The position numbers and the translations under genes are program-made. The notes under the pieces were generated by a model that had not been told where the DNA came from, ran no database searches, and was given only the letters and a program-made list of their open reading frames with translations. This document shows, one piece after another, positions 53,379 through 61,219 of a DNA stretch of 64,000 nt. This DNA is from Proteobacteria bacterium ST_bin14 (GTDB taxonomy: Bacteria > Pseudomonadota > Alphaproteobacteria > Sphingomonadales > Sphingomonadaceae): the NCBI GenBank assembly GCA_002083655.1, contig MSXR01000001.1, forward strand, positions 186,001-250,000. Reading direction: 5' to 3'. Positions within the stretch are counted from its first letter, which is position 1; every line of letters starts with the position of its first letter.

Positions 53379-53600
53379 TCAGATGAAGCCGCTGCCGATA
53401 AACAGGCGAAAACCGCCAAAGATCAGCACCAGAATGTTCAGGTTCCGTCCGGCCTTGCTGTCAGACAGCAACCCTAGCGCGGTACCCACTGCTGCAATCG
53501 GCAGGGCGAGCCAGTTGAGCCAGCCGAGGAACAGCACCAGCCCCACAAACGCGATGACAAAGGCCACAAGGCCGACGAGCAGGGAAAGGATGTTTAGCAT
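53379..53600 (-). CDS. small membrane protein, unknown
   Basis: A 73-aa, very hydrophobic protein with two membrane spans (about 5-28 and 30-46) and a third weaker one near 55-70; a short polar loop L-S-D-S-K-A-G-R-N lies between. The ATG has AGGAA-type purines ahead (CCTTTCCCT on the plus strand). The well placed start and terminal position support it. No family is recognised. Confidence 0.65.
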   Translation of the reverse strand: MLNILSLLVGLVAFVIAFVGLVLFLGWLNWLALPIAAVGTALGLLSDSKAGRNLNILVLIFGGFRLFIGSGFI

Positions 53601-53746
53601 GGCTCAAAAATAAGTAGCTGTATTACTAATGTCAAGCACCTGCTGGGCGTTGCGCCAGAAAATACTGGTCTACCCAACGCTTCCTTAACCCATTTCAGGC
53701 CATGAACCGCGCTGGTCCGCTCGGGGATCCGCGCAGGAGCGATATG

Positions 53747-54532
53747 ATGGTTGGTAGTGGCATGCGTGCCCGGTTTTGGCGTTACGGGGCGGCATTTTGC
53801 GCGCCGCTGGCGCTGGCTGCCTGCGCGCCGGCCAACGAAGCAGATCGCAATCTGGATTCGCTTGATGCCGAACTGGCCGATGGCACCAACGGTGGCAGCG
53901 CGCGTGATCCCGCCGTGATGAGCGCGCTTCAAGATCAGATCATGGTTGATCCCGCCCTTGCCGGACAAGCAAATTACGATTCGATCCGCCCGCCAGCCCA
54001 GCCCTATTCAACGCCCATTGCGCCAGACATGGCCGGGGCACATGCCCAGCCTGCGGCCGATTTGAGCAGCAGCGAAACGCTGAAATCCGCCCCGGCGCCG
54101 GTGCGCGGGCAAGCATGTTCGCAGTGTACCGCCGCCCGTGAATCGCTGACGTTGGGCGGCCTTGTCGAGCGCCAGGCCAATCGCGGCGCGCGCGCCTGTG
54201 CCGGCTCCATCAGCTATTCGACGCGTTGGGCACTGCGCCTGCCGGCGTCGGTGCCGCTCTATCCCGATGCGCGGGTAAGCGAAGCGGCAGGCACTGAGGC
54301 TGGGCCATGCGCGCTCCGCGTCGTCAGCTTTGCCACCGCTGCCCCGCTGCAACGGGTGCTCGACTGGTATTACACCCGCGTCAGCAAATCGGGCTATTCG
54401 GCAGAGCATCAGGCCGAAGGTGACGAACATGTGCTGGCCGGCACGCTGGGTGATTCTGCTTACGCGGTGTTTGCAACGGCGCGCGCCGACGGCGGCACTG
54501 ATGTCGATCTGGTTGCCAATAACGGCAAGTAA
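53747..54532 (+). CDS. putative lipoprotein, unknown function
   Basis: A 261-aa protein with a lipoprotein signal: G-A-A-F-C-A-P-L-A-L-A-A-C, lipobox L-A-A-C at about residues 25-28. The middle is low-complexity Pro/Ala; the C-terminal half (about 130-261) has a folded look with C-A-G-S-I-S-Y-S-T-R-W-A-L-R-L-P and Y-P-D-A-R-V-S-E-A-A-G-T-E-A-G-P-C, and four Cys that could pair. ATG 53747 is 7 bp from AGGAG, while 53702 has no RBS. No family recognised. Confidence 0.75.
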   Translation: MVGSGMRARFWRYGAAFCAPLALAACAPANEADRNLDSLDAELADGTNGGSARDPAVMSALQDQIMVDPALAGQANYDSIRPPAQPYSTPIAPDMAGAHAQPAADLSSSETLKSAPAPVRGQACSQCTAARESLTLGGLVERQANRGARACAGSISYSTRWALRLPASVPLYPDARVSEAAGTEAGPCALRVVSFATAAPLQRVLDWYYTRVSKSGYSAEHQAEGDEHVLAGTLGDSAYAVFATARADGGTDVDLVANNGK

Positions 54533-54678
54533 GCCAGCTCCGCCCCGCGCCCAATCTGGGTGTACCGGGGTTTTCTGAAGCGGGCGTTACAGATTGCCAT
54601 ACTTCCTGAAGCTGGTCTATTCGGGTAGGGCAGATGGGATCGGGCATTGGCCTGGACCAACCCGGGGAGAGACAGATC

Positions 54679-55950
54679 ATGGCGACCGCGCTGAAGCAGA
54701 TCGAGGAAGATGCCATCGAGGCAGCTCGCTCTATCGCCTATTCGATGCCAATCGAAGATATCGACATGACGGATGCAACGCGGTTCGTGGACAACACGCA
54801 TTGGGCGTTTTTCGAACGGCTGCGCAAGGAAGCGCCGGTGCATTATTGCGCCAATGGCCGGTTCGGGCCGTTCTGGTCGGTGACGCGTTATAAAGACATC
54901 ATGGCGGTGGACACCAACCACGCCGTCTTTTCATCCGAAGCGCATCTGGGTGGCATCACCGCCAAGGATCAGGAGGATGATTTCATCCTGCCGATGTTCA
55001 TCGCGATGGATCAGCCAAAGCATGACGTGCAGCGCAAGGCCGTGTCGCCCATCGTCGCGCCCGCCAATCTTGCGGTGCTGGAAGTGCTGATCCGCGAACG
55101 CGCGCAGAAAATTTTCGATAATCTGCCAATCAACGAACCCTTTGATTGGGTCGATCGTGTGTCGATTGAGCTCACGACGCAGATGCTGGCCACCTTATTC
55201 GATTTCCCGTGGGAGGAGCGGCGCAAGCTTACCTATTGGTCTGATGTCACGACCATCGACACCACCGCGCCTGACGCGATCATGACCCGCGATGAGCAGC
55301 GCGCGATCCTGATCGAATGTCTCACCTATTTCACCGGCCTGTGGAATGCGCGCGTCAATGCCCCACCGGCAGGCGACCTGATTTCGATGATGGCGCATAA
55401 TCCGTCGATGCGCGACATGCAGCCGATGGAATATCTGGGCAATTTGTTGCTCCTGATCGTGGGCGGCAATGATACCACCCGCAATTCGATTACGGGCGGG
55501 CTGTTGTTCCTCAACGAAAATCCGGCTGAGTATGAAAAGCTGCGCAATAACCACGCGCTGATCGATTCGATGGTGCCGGAAATTGTGCGCTATCAAACGC
55601 CGCTGGCGCATATGCGCCGCACGGCTTTGCAGGATACGATCCTGGGCGGGCAGCACATCAAAAAGGGTGACCGCGTGGTGATGTGGTACGTCTCTGGCAA
55701 CCGCGACGATAGCGAGATTGAGAACGCCGATGATTTCATCATCGATCGCGCCCGCCCGCGCCAGCATCTCTCGTTCGGCTTTGGCATCCACCGCTGCGTC
55801 GGCAATCGCCTGGCGGAAATGCAGCTGAAAATCGTCTGGGAAGAAATTCTGAAGCGCTGGCCGATGATTGAGGTGATCGAACCGCCCGTCCGGGTGAAAT
55901 CGGCCTTTGTCAAAGGCTATGAAAAGATGATGGTCCGCATCCCGGGTTGA
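54679..55950 (+). CDS. cytochrome P450, CYP153 alkane hydroxylase family
   Basis: Soluble class I P450, 423 aa, expected to hydroxylate medium-chain n-alkanes or fatty acids at the terminal carbon. The match to CYP153 is extensive: M-F-I-A-M-D-x-P-K-H-D-V-Q-R-K near residue 115, G-G-N-D-T-T-R-N-S in the I helix, H-M-R-R-T-A (after E-I-V-R-Y-Q) and the heme loop F-G-F-G-I-H-R-C-V-G-N-R-L with the Cys ligand. ATG 54679 follows GGAGAGA. The ferredoxin gene 50 bp downstream supplies electrons; the reductase is not in the window. Confidence 0.92.
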   Translation: MATALKQIEEDAIEAARSIAYSMPIEDIDMTDATRFVDNTHWAFFERLRKEAPVHYCANGRFGPFWSVTRYKDIMAVDTNHAVFSSEAHLGGITAKDQEDDFILPMFIAMDQPKHDVQRKAVSPIVAPANLAVLEVLIRERAQKIFDNLPINEPFDWVDRVSIELTTQMLATLFDFPWEERRKLTYWSDVTTIDTTAPDAIMTRDEQRAILIECLTYFTGLWNARVNAPPAGDLISMMAHNPSMRDMQPMEYLGNLLLLIVGGNDTTRNSITGGLLFLNENPAEYEKLRNNHALIDSMVPEIVRYQTPLAHMRRTALQDTILGGQHIKKGDRVVMWYVSGNRDDSEIENADDFIIDRARPRQHLSFGFGIHRCVGNRLAEMQLKIVWEEILKRWPMIEVIEPPVRVKSAFVKGYEKMMVRIPG

Positions 55951-56000
55951 TCCTGGCTTACGATCCGATCTGTCAAACCACTGAATATCCGGGGAACACC

Positions 56001-56321
56001 ATGCCGCGCGTCACTTTTGTTGAACCCAATGGTACTGAACATGCAGTGGAGGTCGCGACCGGCTATTCGGTGATGGAGGCCGCGCTCAACAACAATATTC
56101 GCGGTATTGATGGCGATTGCGGGGGCAATTGTGCGTGCGGCACTTGCCATGTCTATGTCGCCGCTGAATGGCGCGCACGGACCGGCGAACAGAGTGAGAT
56201 GGAGCATGACATGCTCGAATTCGCGGAGGGCGTGCGCGAGGATAGCCGGTTGTGCTGCCAGATCGAAATGACCGACGCGCTGGACGGGCTGGTCGTGTAT
56301 GTCGCGGATTCCCAGCACTAA
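56001..56321 (+). CDS. [2Fe-2S] ferredoxin, P450 electron donor type
   Basis: A 106-aa putidaredoxin/adrenodoxin-like ferredoxin. Cluster ligands are C40, C46, C49 and C86 (C-x5-C-x2-C, then L-C-C-Q); an extra C44 lies between. The chain ends in the V-V-Y-V-A segment. It follows the CYP153 gene and probably passes electrons to it. GGGGAA precedes the ATG. Between the two genes there is no promoter-like element. Confidence 0.92.
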   Translation: MPRVTFVEPNGTEHAVEVATGYSVMEAALNNNIRGIDGDCGGNCACGTCHVYVAAEWRARTGEQSEMEHDMLEFAEGVREDSRLCCQIEMTDALDGLVVYVADSQH

Positions 56322-56391
56322 TCGGGGCACTGTCAGCTGCCGATAAAATGCGCCGGGTTCTCAATCGGCGCTAATCGCGCTAACGCGCGAC

Positions 56392-56766
56392 ATGATTTCT
56401 CTTTTACTCGTGATGATGGGCGGGGCGCTGGGCGCTGGTGCTCGCTATTTGGTCGGCAAGGCATTGCTTGGCTGGCTTGGTCCGGATTACCCTTGGGGTA
56501 CCCTGGCAGTGAACGTGCTTGGCGGGCTGGCGATGGGTGCGCTGGCGGGCATGTTGGGGCGGATGACGGCGGGCGACCAGGCCCGGCTGTTCCTTGCAGT
56601 TGGCGTGCTGGGCGGGTTCACCACCTTTTCGGCCTTCTCGCTTGAACTGGTAACCATGCTGGAACGCGGCGCGATGATGACGGCCATGGGCTATGCACTT
56701 GCCTCTGTGGCGGGCGCGGTCGTGGCGTTGTTTGCCGGGTTGGCGATGACGCGGGGGCTGGCATGA
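56392..56766 (+). CDS. crcB: fluoride ion channel CrcB/FluC
   Basis: A 124-aa inner-membrane protein of four helices that exports fluoride as a dual-topology dimer. G-G-A-L-G-A-G-A-R-Y near the start, T-L-A-V-N-V-L-G and G-G-F-T-T-F-S-A-F-S-L-E are family marks. The 70 bp upstream shows no obvious fluoride riboswitch pattern. Its stop overlaps the rluC start (ATGA). Confidence 0.93.
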   Translation: MISLLLVMMGGALGAGARYLVGKALLGWLGPDYPWGTLAVNVLGGLAMGALAGMLGRMTAGDQARLFLAVGVLGGFTTFSAFSLELVTMLERGAMMTAMGYALASVAGAVVALFAGLAMTRGLA

Positions 56767-57887
56767 GCGTGGCTCCCAAAACAGGCGTCGGCAGCCACGG
56801 CGATGTCCGCCAGTTCACGGTATCGGCTGAAGATGACGGCATCCGGCTTGATCGCTGGTTCAAGCGGCATCTGGAGGCGACCAGCTTTACCACCGTTGCC
56901 AAATGGGCGCGCACCGGCCAGCTGCGAATCGATGGCGCGCGCGCGACGCCGGGCGACCGGCTGGCGGCAGGGCAGGTGCTCCGCGTACCGCCGGCAGAGC
57001 CCGTGCGCGCTGATGCGCCAAAGGTCGCCGCACGCACCCGCACGCCGCTGACGCCGGATGAGGAATCGTTCATTCAGGAAATGGTGATCCACAAAGACAC
57101 CCAGGCGATCGTCATCAACAAGCCGCCGGGCCTTGCAACGCAGGGCGGCACCAAGACGACCGAGCATGTTGACGGCCTGCTCGACGGGCTGTGCTTTGAA
57201 AGCGAGGGGCGGCCAAAGCTGGTTCACCGGCTCGACAAGGATACATCCGGCGCACTGCTGGTGGCGCGTAACGCGCGGGCAGCGGGGCATTTCGCCAAGG
57301 CGTTCTCGAGCCGTACGGCGCGTAAAGTGTATTGGGCGCTCATCGTCGGCGTGCCCGAAATTTTTGACGGCATGATTGAACTGCCGATCGGCAAGCAACC
57401 CGGTTCTGGCGGTGAAAAAATGCACGTCGATGAGGAAAATGGCAGCCCGTCGCGCACCCGCTACCGCGTTATTGAGCGCGCCGGCAATCGGGCCGCCTGG
57501 GTTGAATTGCAGCCCCTTACTGGGCGCACGCACCAATTGCGGGTCCATATGAACGCGATTGGCCACCCGATTGTTGGCGATGGCAAATATGGCGGGGCCG
57601 CATCGTTCCTCACCGGCGGGGTCAGCCGCAAGATGCATCTCCACGCGCGCCGCATCCGCATCGATCATCCCGATGGCGGGCAGATCGACGTAACGGCGGA
57701 CCTGCCAGCGCATTTCGCCGAAAGCCTGAAGCTGCTCGGCTTTGACGAAAAACTGGGCAATGCGATGCCGATGGACGAGGTGAAGTTCAGCGAAACAGCG
57801 GAGGGCAAGCGCCGCGCCGCCACTGCCATCGCCAAATCCCGCCGACAGGAACGCAAAGGCGAACGGCGGGGGCGGCAGCGGGGTTAG
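56763..57887 (+). CDS. rluC: RluC-like 23S rRNA pseudouridine synthase
   Basis: A 374-aa RluA-family enzyme that isomerises uridine in 23S rRNA. An S4 RNA-binding domain lies at about 15-75, and the catalytic motif is H-R-L-D-K-D-T-S-G at about residue 155 with the Asp nucleophile, followed by L-x-P-L-T-G-R-T-H-Q-L-R-V-H. The tail of about 40 residues is rich in Lys/Arg (K-R-R-A-A-T-A-I-A-K-S-R-R-Q) and may contact RNA. The exact target uridines are inferred by family. Coupled to crcB. Confidence 0.88.
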   Translation: MSVAPKTGVGSHGDVRQFTVSAEDDGIRLDRWFKRHLEATSFTTVAKWARTGQLRIDGARATPGDRLAAGQVLRVPPAEPVRADAPKVAARTRTPLTPDEESFIQEMVIHKDTQAIVINKPPGLATQGGTKTTEHVDGLLDGLCFESEGRPKLVHRLDKDTSGALLVARNARAAGHFAKAFSSRTARKVYWALIVGVPEIFDGMIELPIGKQPGSGGEKMHVDEENGSPSRTRYRVIERAGNRAAWVELQPLTGRTHQLRVHMNAIGHPIVGDGKYGGAASFLTGGVSRKMHLHARRIRIDHPDGGQIDVTADLPAHFAESLKLLGFDEKLGNAMPMDEVKFSETAEGKRRAATAIAKSRRQERKGERRGRQRG

Positions 57888-57970
57888 CGCGGATTTCGAT
57901 TGTTCTGCGGCGGACCGGGACGAGCGTAAGTGTGCCCCGCCCCAATCAGCCCGCCCCAATCAGATCGCCG

Positions 57971-58507
57971 TCAGTCCTTATCGTCCGCTGGCAGTTCAGG
58001 CCGATCAGCGATTGCGGCCGGCAGCGGCGCGGCAGTGCCGCGGCAACCCTTGATACGACCCAATCCTTTCAGATAGCCGCGCCGAACTGATCCGGCATAC
58101 ACGGCTGCTTCTGCGCGCCGCTGGGCTTTGTCCGCCCCGGTGATAACGCGCACCAGCCCCAGACCGGGGATGAAGCTGTTCACGACCCCGCGGGCCGCCG
58201 CTGCTGCGACAGCTGAGCCTTCGCCCTTTTTCGCAGCGGGTGCATCGACATCAGGGCCGAGCACGCTCGTCAGCCGGTTAACCTCGCCCCTTATTGCATC
58301 GCAGCTCTGGGTATTGACCGACGAATAGGGTGCAGAGGCCGCGAGCAACAGGATTTCGGGGATTTTGTCCTGCCTGATCCTTGCGTCGCGCAGCGGCTGC
58401 GTGGCAGCGCGTCCAACCGAGTTGTCCTTCTGCTGCTGGGCGTGCGCGGCAATGGCGACGCTGCTGCCCAGCGCAACGGTTGCACATAAAATCAGGCCAG
58501 GACGCAT
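57971..58507 (-). CDS. secreted protein of unknown function
   Basis: A 178-aa protein with a signal peptide (about 1-23, ends A-H-A). The mature part begins Q-Q-Q-K-D-N-S-V-G-R-A-A and contains a hydrophobic Gly/Ala-rich helix A-A-A-A-A-R-G-V-V-N-S-F-I-P-G-L-G-L-V-R-V-I at about 100-121, R-R-G-Y-L-K-G-L-G and three or so Cys. No family recognised; convergent with rluC. Confidence 0.75.
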   Translation of the reverse strand: MRPGLILCATVALGSSVAIAAHAQQQKDNSVGRAATQPLRDARIRQDKIPEILLLAASAPYSSVNTQSCDAIRGEVNRLTSVLGPDVDAPAAKKGEGSAVAAAAARGVVNSFIPGLGLVRVITGADKAQRRAEAAVYAGSVRRGYLKGLGRIKGCRGTAAPLPAAIADRPELPADDKD

Positions 58508-58588
58508 ATCAGTCTCCTAAAAGTCATGCCCCCATAACGCTGTTAGCGTCATTCGGTTGCGCTGTCGAAGCCGGTGCTGCGGGTGCTG

Positions 58589-59647
58589 CTAATCCTTCTT
58601 CATCGCGGCCAACAGGGCTTTGACTTCCTGTGATCTCCCGCGCGGCAGGATCAGCACATCATTCCCGCTGGCGACAACAATCAGGTCAGTCGCCCCCAGC
58701 ATCGCGATTCGAATACCGTCGCTGCGCACCAGGCAATTGTGCGATTCAAGCGTCAGCACATCGCCCTGGCAGGCATTGCCATGGGTGTCGCGGTCGCTAA
58801 GCGTGTGCAGCGCATCCCAACTGCCAACATCGCTCCACCCCATGCTCACCGGTACCACGGCGACCCGGTCAGCCTTTTCCATCACCGCATAATCGATTGA
58901 GCGCGCAGGGGAGGCGGCAAAGGCGACGGGATCGGGCGTGATACGGTTCGCGTGATGTGTCGCCTGTGCCATCGCCTGTTCGGCAGCGGCAAGCATTGCC
59001 GGTTCAAAAATGCCCAATGCCGACAAAAAGGCATTGGCGCAGAATAGAAAGATGCCGCCATTCCAATAATGGTTGCCCGCCGCCAGCATGGCTTCGGCCC
59101 GGTCAAGCGGGGGCTTTTCGACGAACTGGACGATTTGGTGCACGCCGGGGGCAATTTCCTGCCCGGATTTGATCCAGCCATAGCCTGTTTCGGGCGATAA
59201 TGCGTCAATGCCAAACGTCACCATCCAGCCATCGCGCACCAGCGGCAGGGCCCGCAAAATGGCGGCATGAAAGGCGTCGATATCGTCGATGACATGATCG
59301 GATGGCATGACAAGCAATGGCGCATCGCCCGATCCAGCGGCAATCGCAGCGAGCGCGATGGCAGGCGCGGTATCGCGCCCTACCGTCTCAAGGATCATTG
59401 CCTGCGGCGTCACGCCGATCGCTTCAAGCTGCGCTGCGACCAGATCACCGTGCCGCGCATTGGCAACCACGATCGGCGCGGAAAACTGATCGCGCGCAAC
59501 GGTGCGCTGGGCAGTCAGCTGGAACATCGTATGGTCCGCCGTCAGCGGCAGCATCTGCTTTGGCATTTCCGGGCGGGACATTGGCCATAGCCGTGATCCG
59601 GCGCCACCCGACAGGATAACGGGAACGATGGGTGGTTGATCAGACAT
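58589..59647 (-). CDS. manC: mannose-1-phosphate guanylyltransferase
   Basis: Makes GDP-mannose from mannose-1-phosphate and GTP for exopolysaccharide. A 352-aa nucleotidyltransferase: G-G-A-G-S-R-L-W-P-M-S-R and P-K-Q-M-L-P-L at the start, then V-M-P-S-D-H-V-I (metal site) and F-V-E-K-P-P. It lacks the C-terminal isomerase domain of bifunctional ManC/AlgA. ATG 59647 follows GGGAAG; an in-frame start 11 codons upstream has no RBS. Divergent from the sugar transferase gene. Confidence 0.92.
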   Translation of the reverse strand: MSDQPPIVPVILSGGAGSRLWPMSRPEMPKQMLPLTADHTMFQLTAQRTVARDQFSAPIVVANARHGDLVAAQLEAIGVTPQAMILETVGRDTAPAIALAAIAAGSGDAPLLVMPSDHVIDDIDAFHAAILRALPLVRDGWMVTFGIDALSPETGYGWIKSGQEIAPGVHQIVQFVEKPPLDRAEAMLAAGNHYWNGGIFLFCANAFLSALGIFEPAMLAAAEQAMAQATHHANRITPDPVAFAASPARSIDYAVMEKADRVAVVPVSMGWSDVGSWDALHTLSDRDTHGNACQGDVLTLESHNCLVRSDGIRIAMLGATDLIVVASGNDVLILPRGRSQEVKALLAAMKKD

Positions 59648-59829
59648 TCGTTGCTTCCCATGGCATCTGCGGTCACCCAATCAATGGCAGAATCTACACG
59701 GCCATGTTGCGAGAACGGCTCATTGGCAAAAGGGCTGCATTGCAGCAAGGCGCGGCGGTGAAAAATCATGTCGCGCACCGCAATATGTGTCGGAATTGTT
59801 TACATTTGGGCTGTTAGAACGCCCGTGTC

Positions 59830-61218
59830 ATGATCAAATTGTTCAAGCATTATGTCCCCAACGCGGTGCTGCTGCTCGCGATTCTGGACCTTATCCTGCT
59901 CTTTTTGGCGGGCGAACTCGGCTGGATGTTCCGGATGGGCCAGCTTGATCGCGCGGTTGAACCGATCATCACGCGGCTGCCGCAGCTGATGTGCTTTACC
60001 CTGACGCTTGAACTCGCGATGATCGCGGTCGGCGTTTATGGTGCCGATGCGCTGCAATCGCTGCGTTACGCCACGGCGCGGCTGATCGTCGCGGTGTCGC
60101 TGGGTGTCATCCTGCAAAGCGCGATTTTCTACCTGGTGCCGGCGCTTGATTTCTGGCGTTCGAACCTGCTGTACGGCATGGGGCTGGCGGTTGTCGGCTT
60201 GATCCTGCTGCGCATTTTGCTGGGCAAGACATTGGGCAGCCAGGCCTTCAAGCGTCGCATCGTCGTGCTGGGCGCTGGCCTGCGCGCGCAACGGCTGAAG
60301 GCGATGGCGCAAACGCCGGGTGCCGCATTCGTGGTCGTCGGCTATGTGTCGATGAGCGAGGCCAATCGCGTTATCCCTGAGGCGATTGCGCGCGATGCAA
60401 TCTATAATCTGGCCGATCACGTCGTGCTGCTGAACGCCAGCGAAGTTGTGCTGGCGCTGGAGGAACGGCGCAACGCCCTACCCCTGAAGGATTTGCTGCG
60501 GATCAAGACGACGGGCGTTCATGTCAACGAGATATCGACCTTTCTGGAACGCGAAACGGGCCGGGTGGATCTCGATAGCGTTAATCCCAGCTGGCTGATC
60601 TTTTCGGACGGCTTTTCATCGGGGCGGATGCTTTCTGGCGTATTCAAGCGGCTGTTTGATATTGCCGCCAGCCTGATTCTGATCGTGCTAACGGCGCCCA
60701 TGGTGCTTGCCACGGCCATCGCCATCAAGCTGGAGAGCAACGGGCCGATCCTGTACCGGCAACGTCGCGTCGGGCTGTACAATGTCGGTTTTGATATTGT
60801 GAAGCTGCGTTCGATGCGGGTGGATGCCGAGGTGAACGGCAAGGCAGTATGGGCCGAAAAAGATGATCCGCGCATCACCCGGATTGGTCGCATCATCCGC
60901 AAACTGCGCATTGATGAGCTGCCCCAGGCATGGAGCGTCTTGAAGGGCGAGATGAGCTTTGTCGGCCCGCGCCCTGAACGGCCGCAATTTGTGGACGATC
61001 TTGAACAACAGCTTCCCTATTATGCCGAACGCCACATGGTGAAGCCGGGGATCACCGGCTGGGCACAGATTAATTACCCCTATGGCGCGTCGATTGAGGA
61101 TAGCCGCCAGAAGCTGGAATATGATCTGTACTACGCCAAAAACTATTCGCCGTTTCTCGATCTGCTAATCCTGTTGCAGACGATCCGGGTGGTGTTGTGG
61201 CCCGAAGGCGCGCGCTGA
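59830..61218 (+). CDS. polyprenyl glycosylphosphotransferase, XrtA/PEP-CTERM-associated
   Basis: A 462-aa initiating sugar-phosphate transferase that loads the first sugar onto undecaprenyl phosphate. N-terminal half: four or so membrane helices plus a nucleotide-binding-like domain (V-V-L-G-A-G-L-R-A-Q at about 140). C-terminal half: the bacterial sugar transferase domain with F-K-R-L-F-D-I-A-A-S, Y-R-Q-R-R-V-G, M-S-F-V-G-P-R-P-E-R-P and K-P-G-I-T-G-W-A-Q. It stands directly before prsK and prsR, the setting of the TIGR03013 subgroup. The next gene starts 1 bp after its stop. Confidence 0.92.
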   Translation: MIKLFKHYVPNAVLLLAILDLILLFLAGELGWMFRMGQLDRAVEPIITRLPQLMCFTLTLELAMIAVGVYGADALQSLRYATARLIVAVSLGVILQSAIFYLVPALDFWRSNLLYGMGLAVVGLILLRILLGKTLGSQAFKRRIVVLGAGLRAQRLKAMAQTPGAAFVVVGYVSMSEANRVIPEAIARDAIYNLADHVVLLNASEVVLALEERRNALPLKDLLRIKTTGVHVNEISTFLERETGRVDLDSVNPSWLIFSDGFSSGRMLSGVFKRLFDIAASLILIVLTAPMVLATAIAIKLESNGPILYRQRRVGLYNVGFDIVKLRSMRVDAEVNGKAVWAEKDDPRITRIGRIIRKLRIDELPQAWSVLKGEMSFVGPRPERPQFVDDLEQQLPYYAERHMVKPGITGWAQINYPYGASIEDSRQKLEYDLYYAKNYSPFLDLLILLQTIRVVLWPEGAR

Positions 61219-61219
61219 C

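Noticed and set aside
56322..56391. Fluoride riboswitch before crcB
   Set aside because: The short leader shows no pattern resembling the fluoride (crcB) motif.
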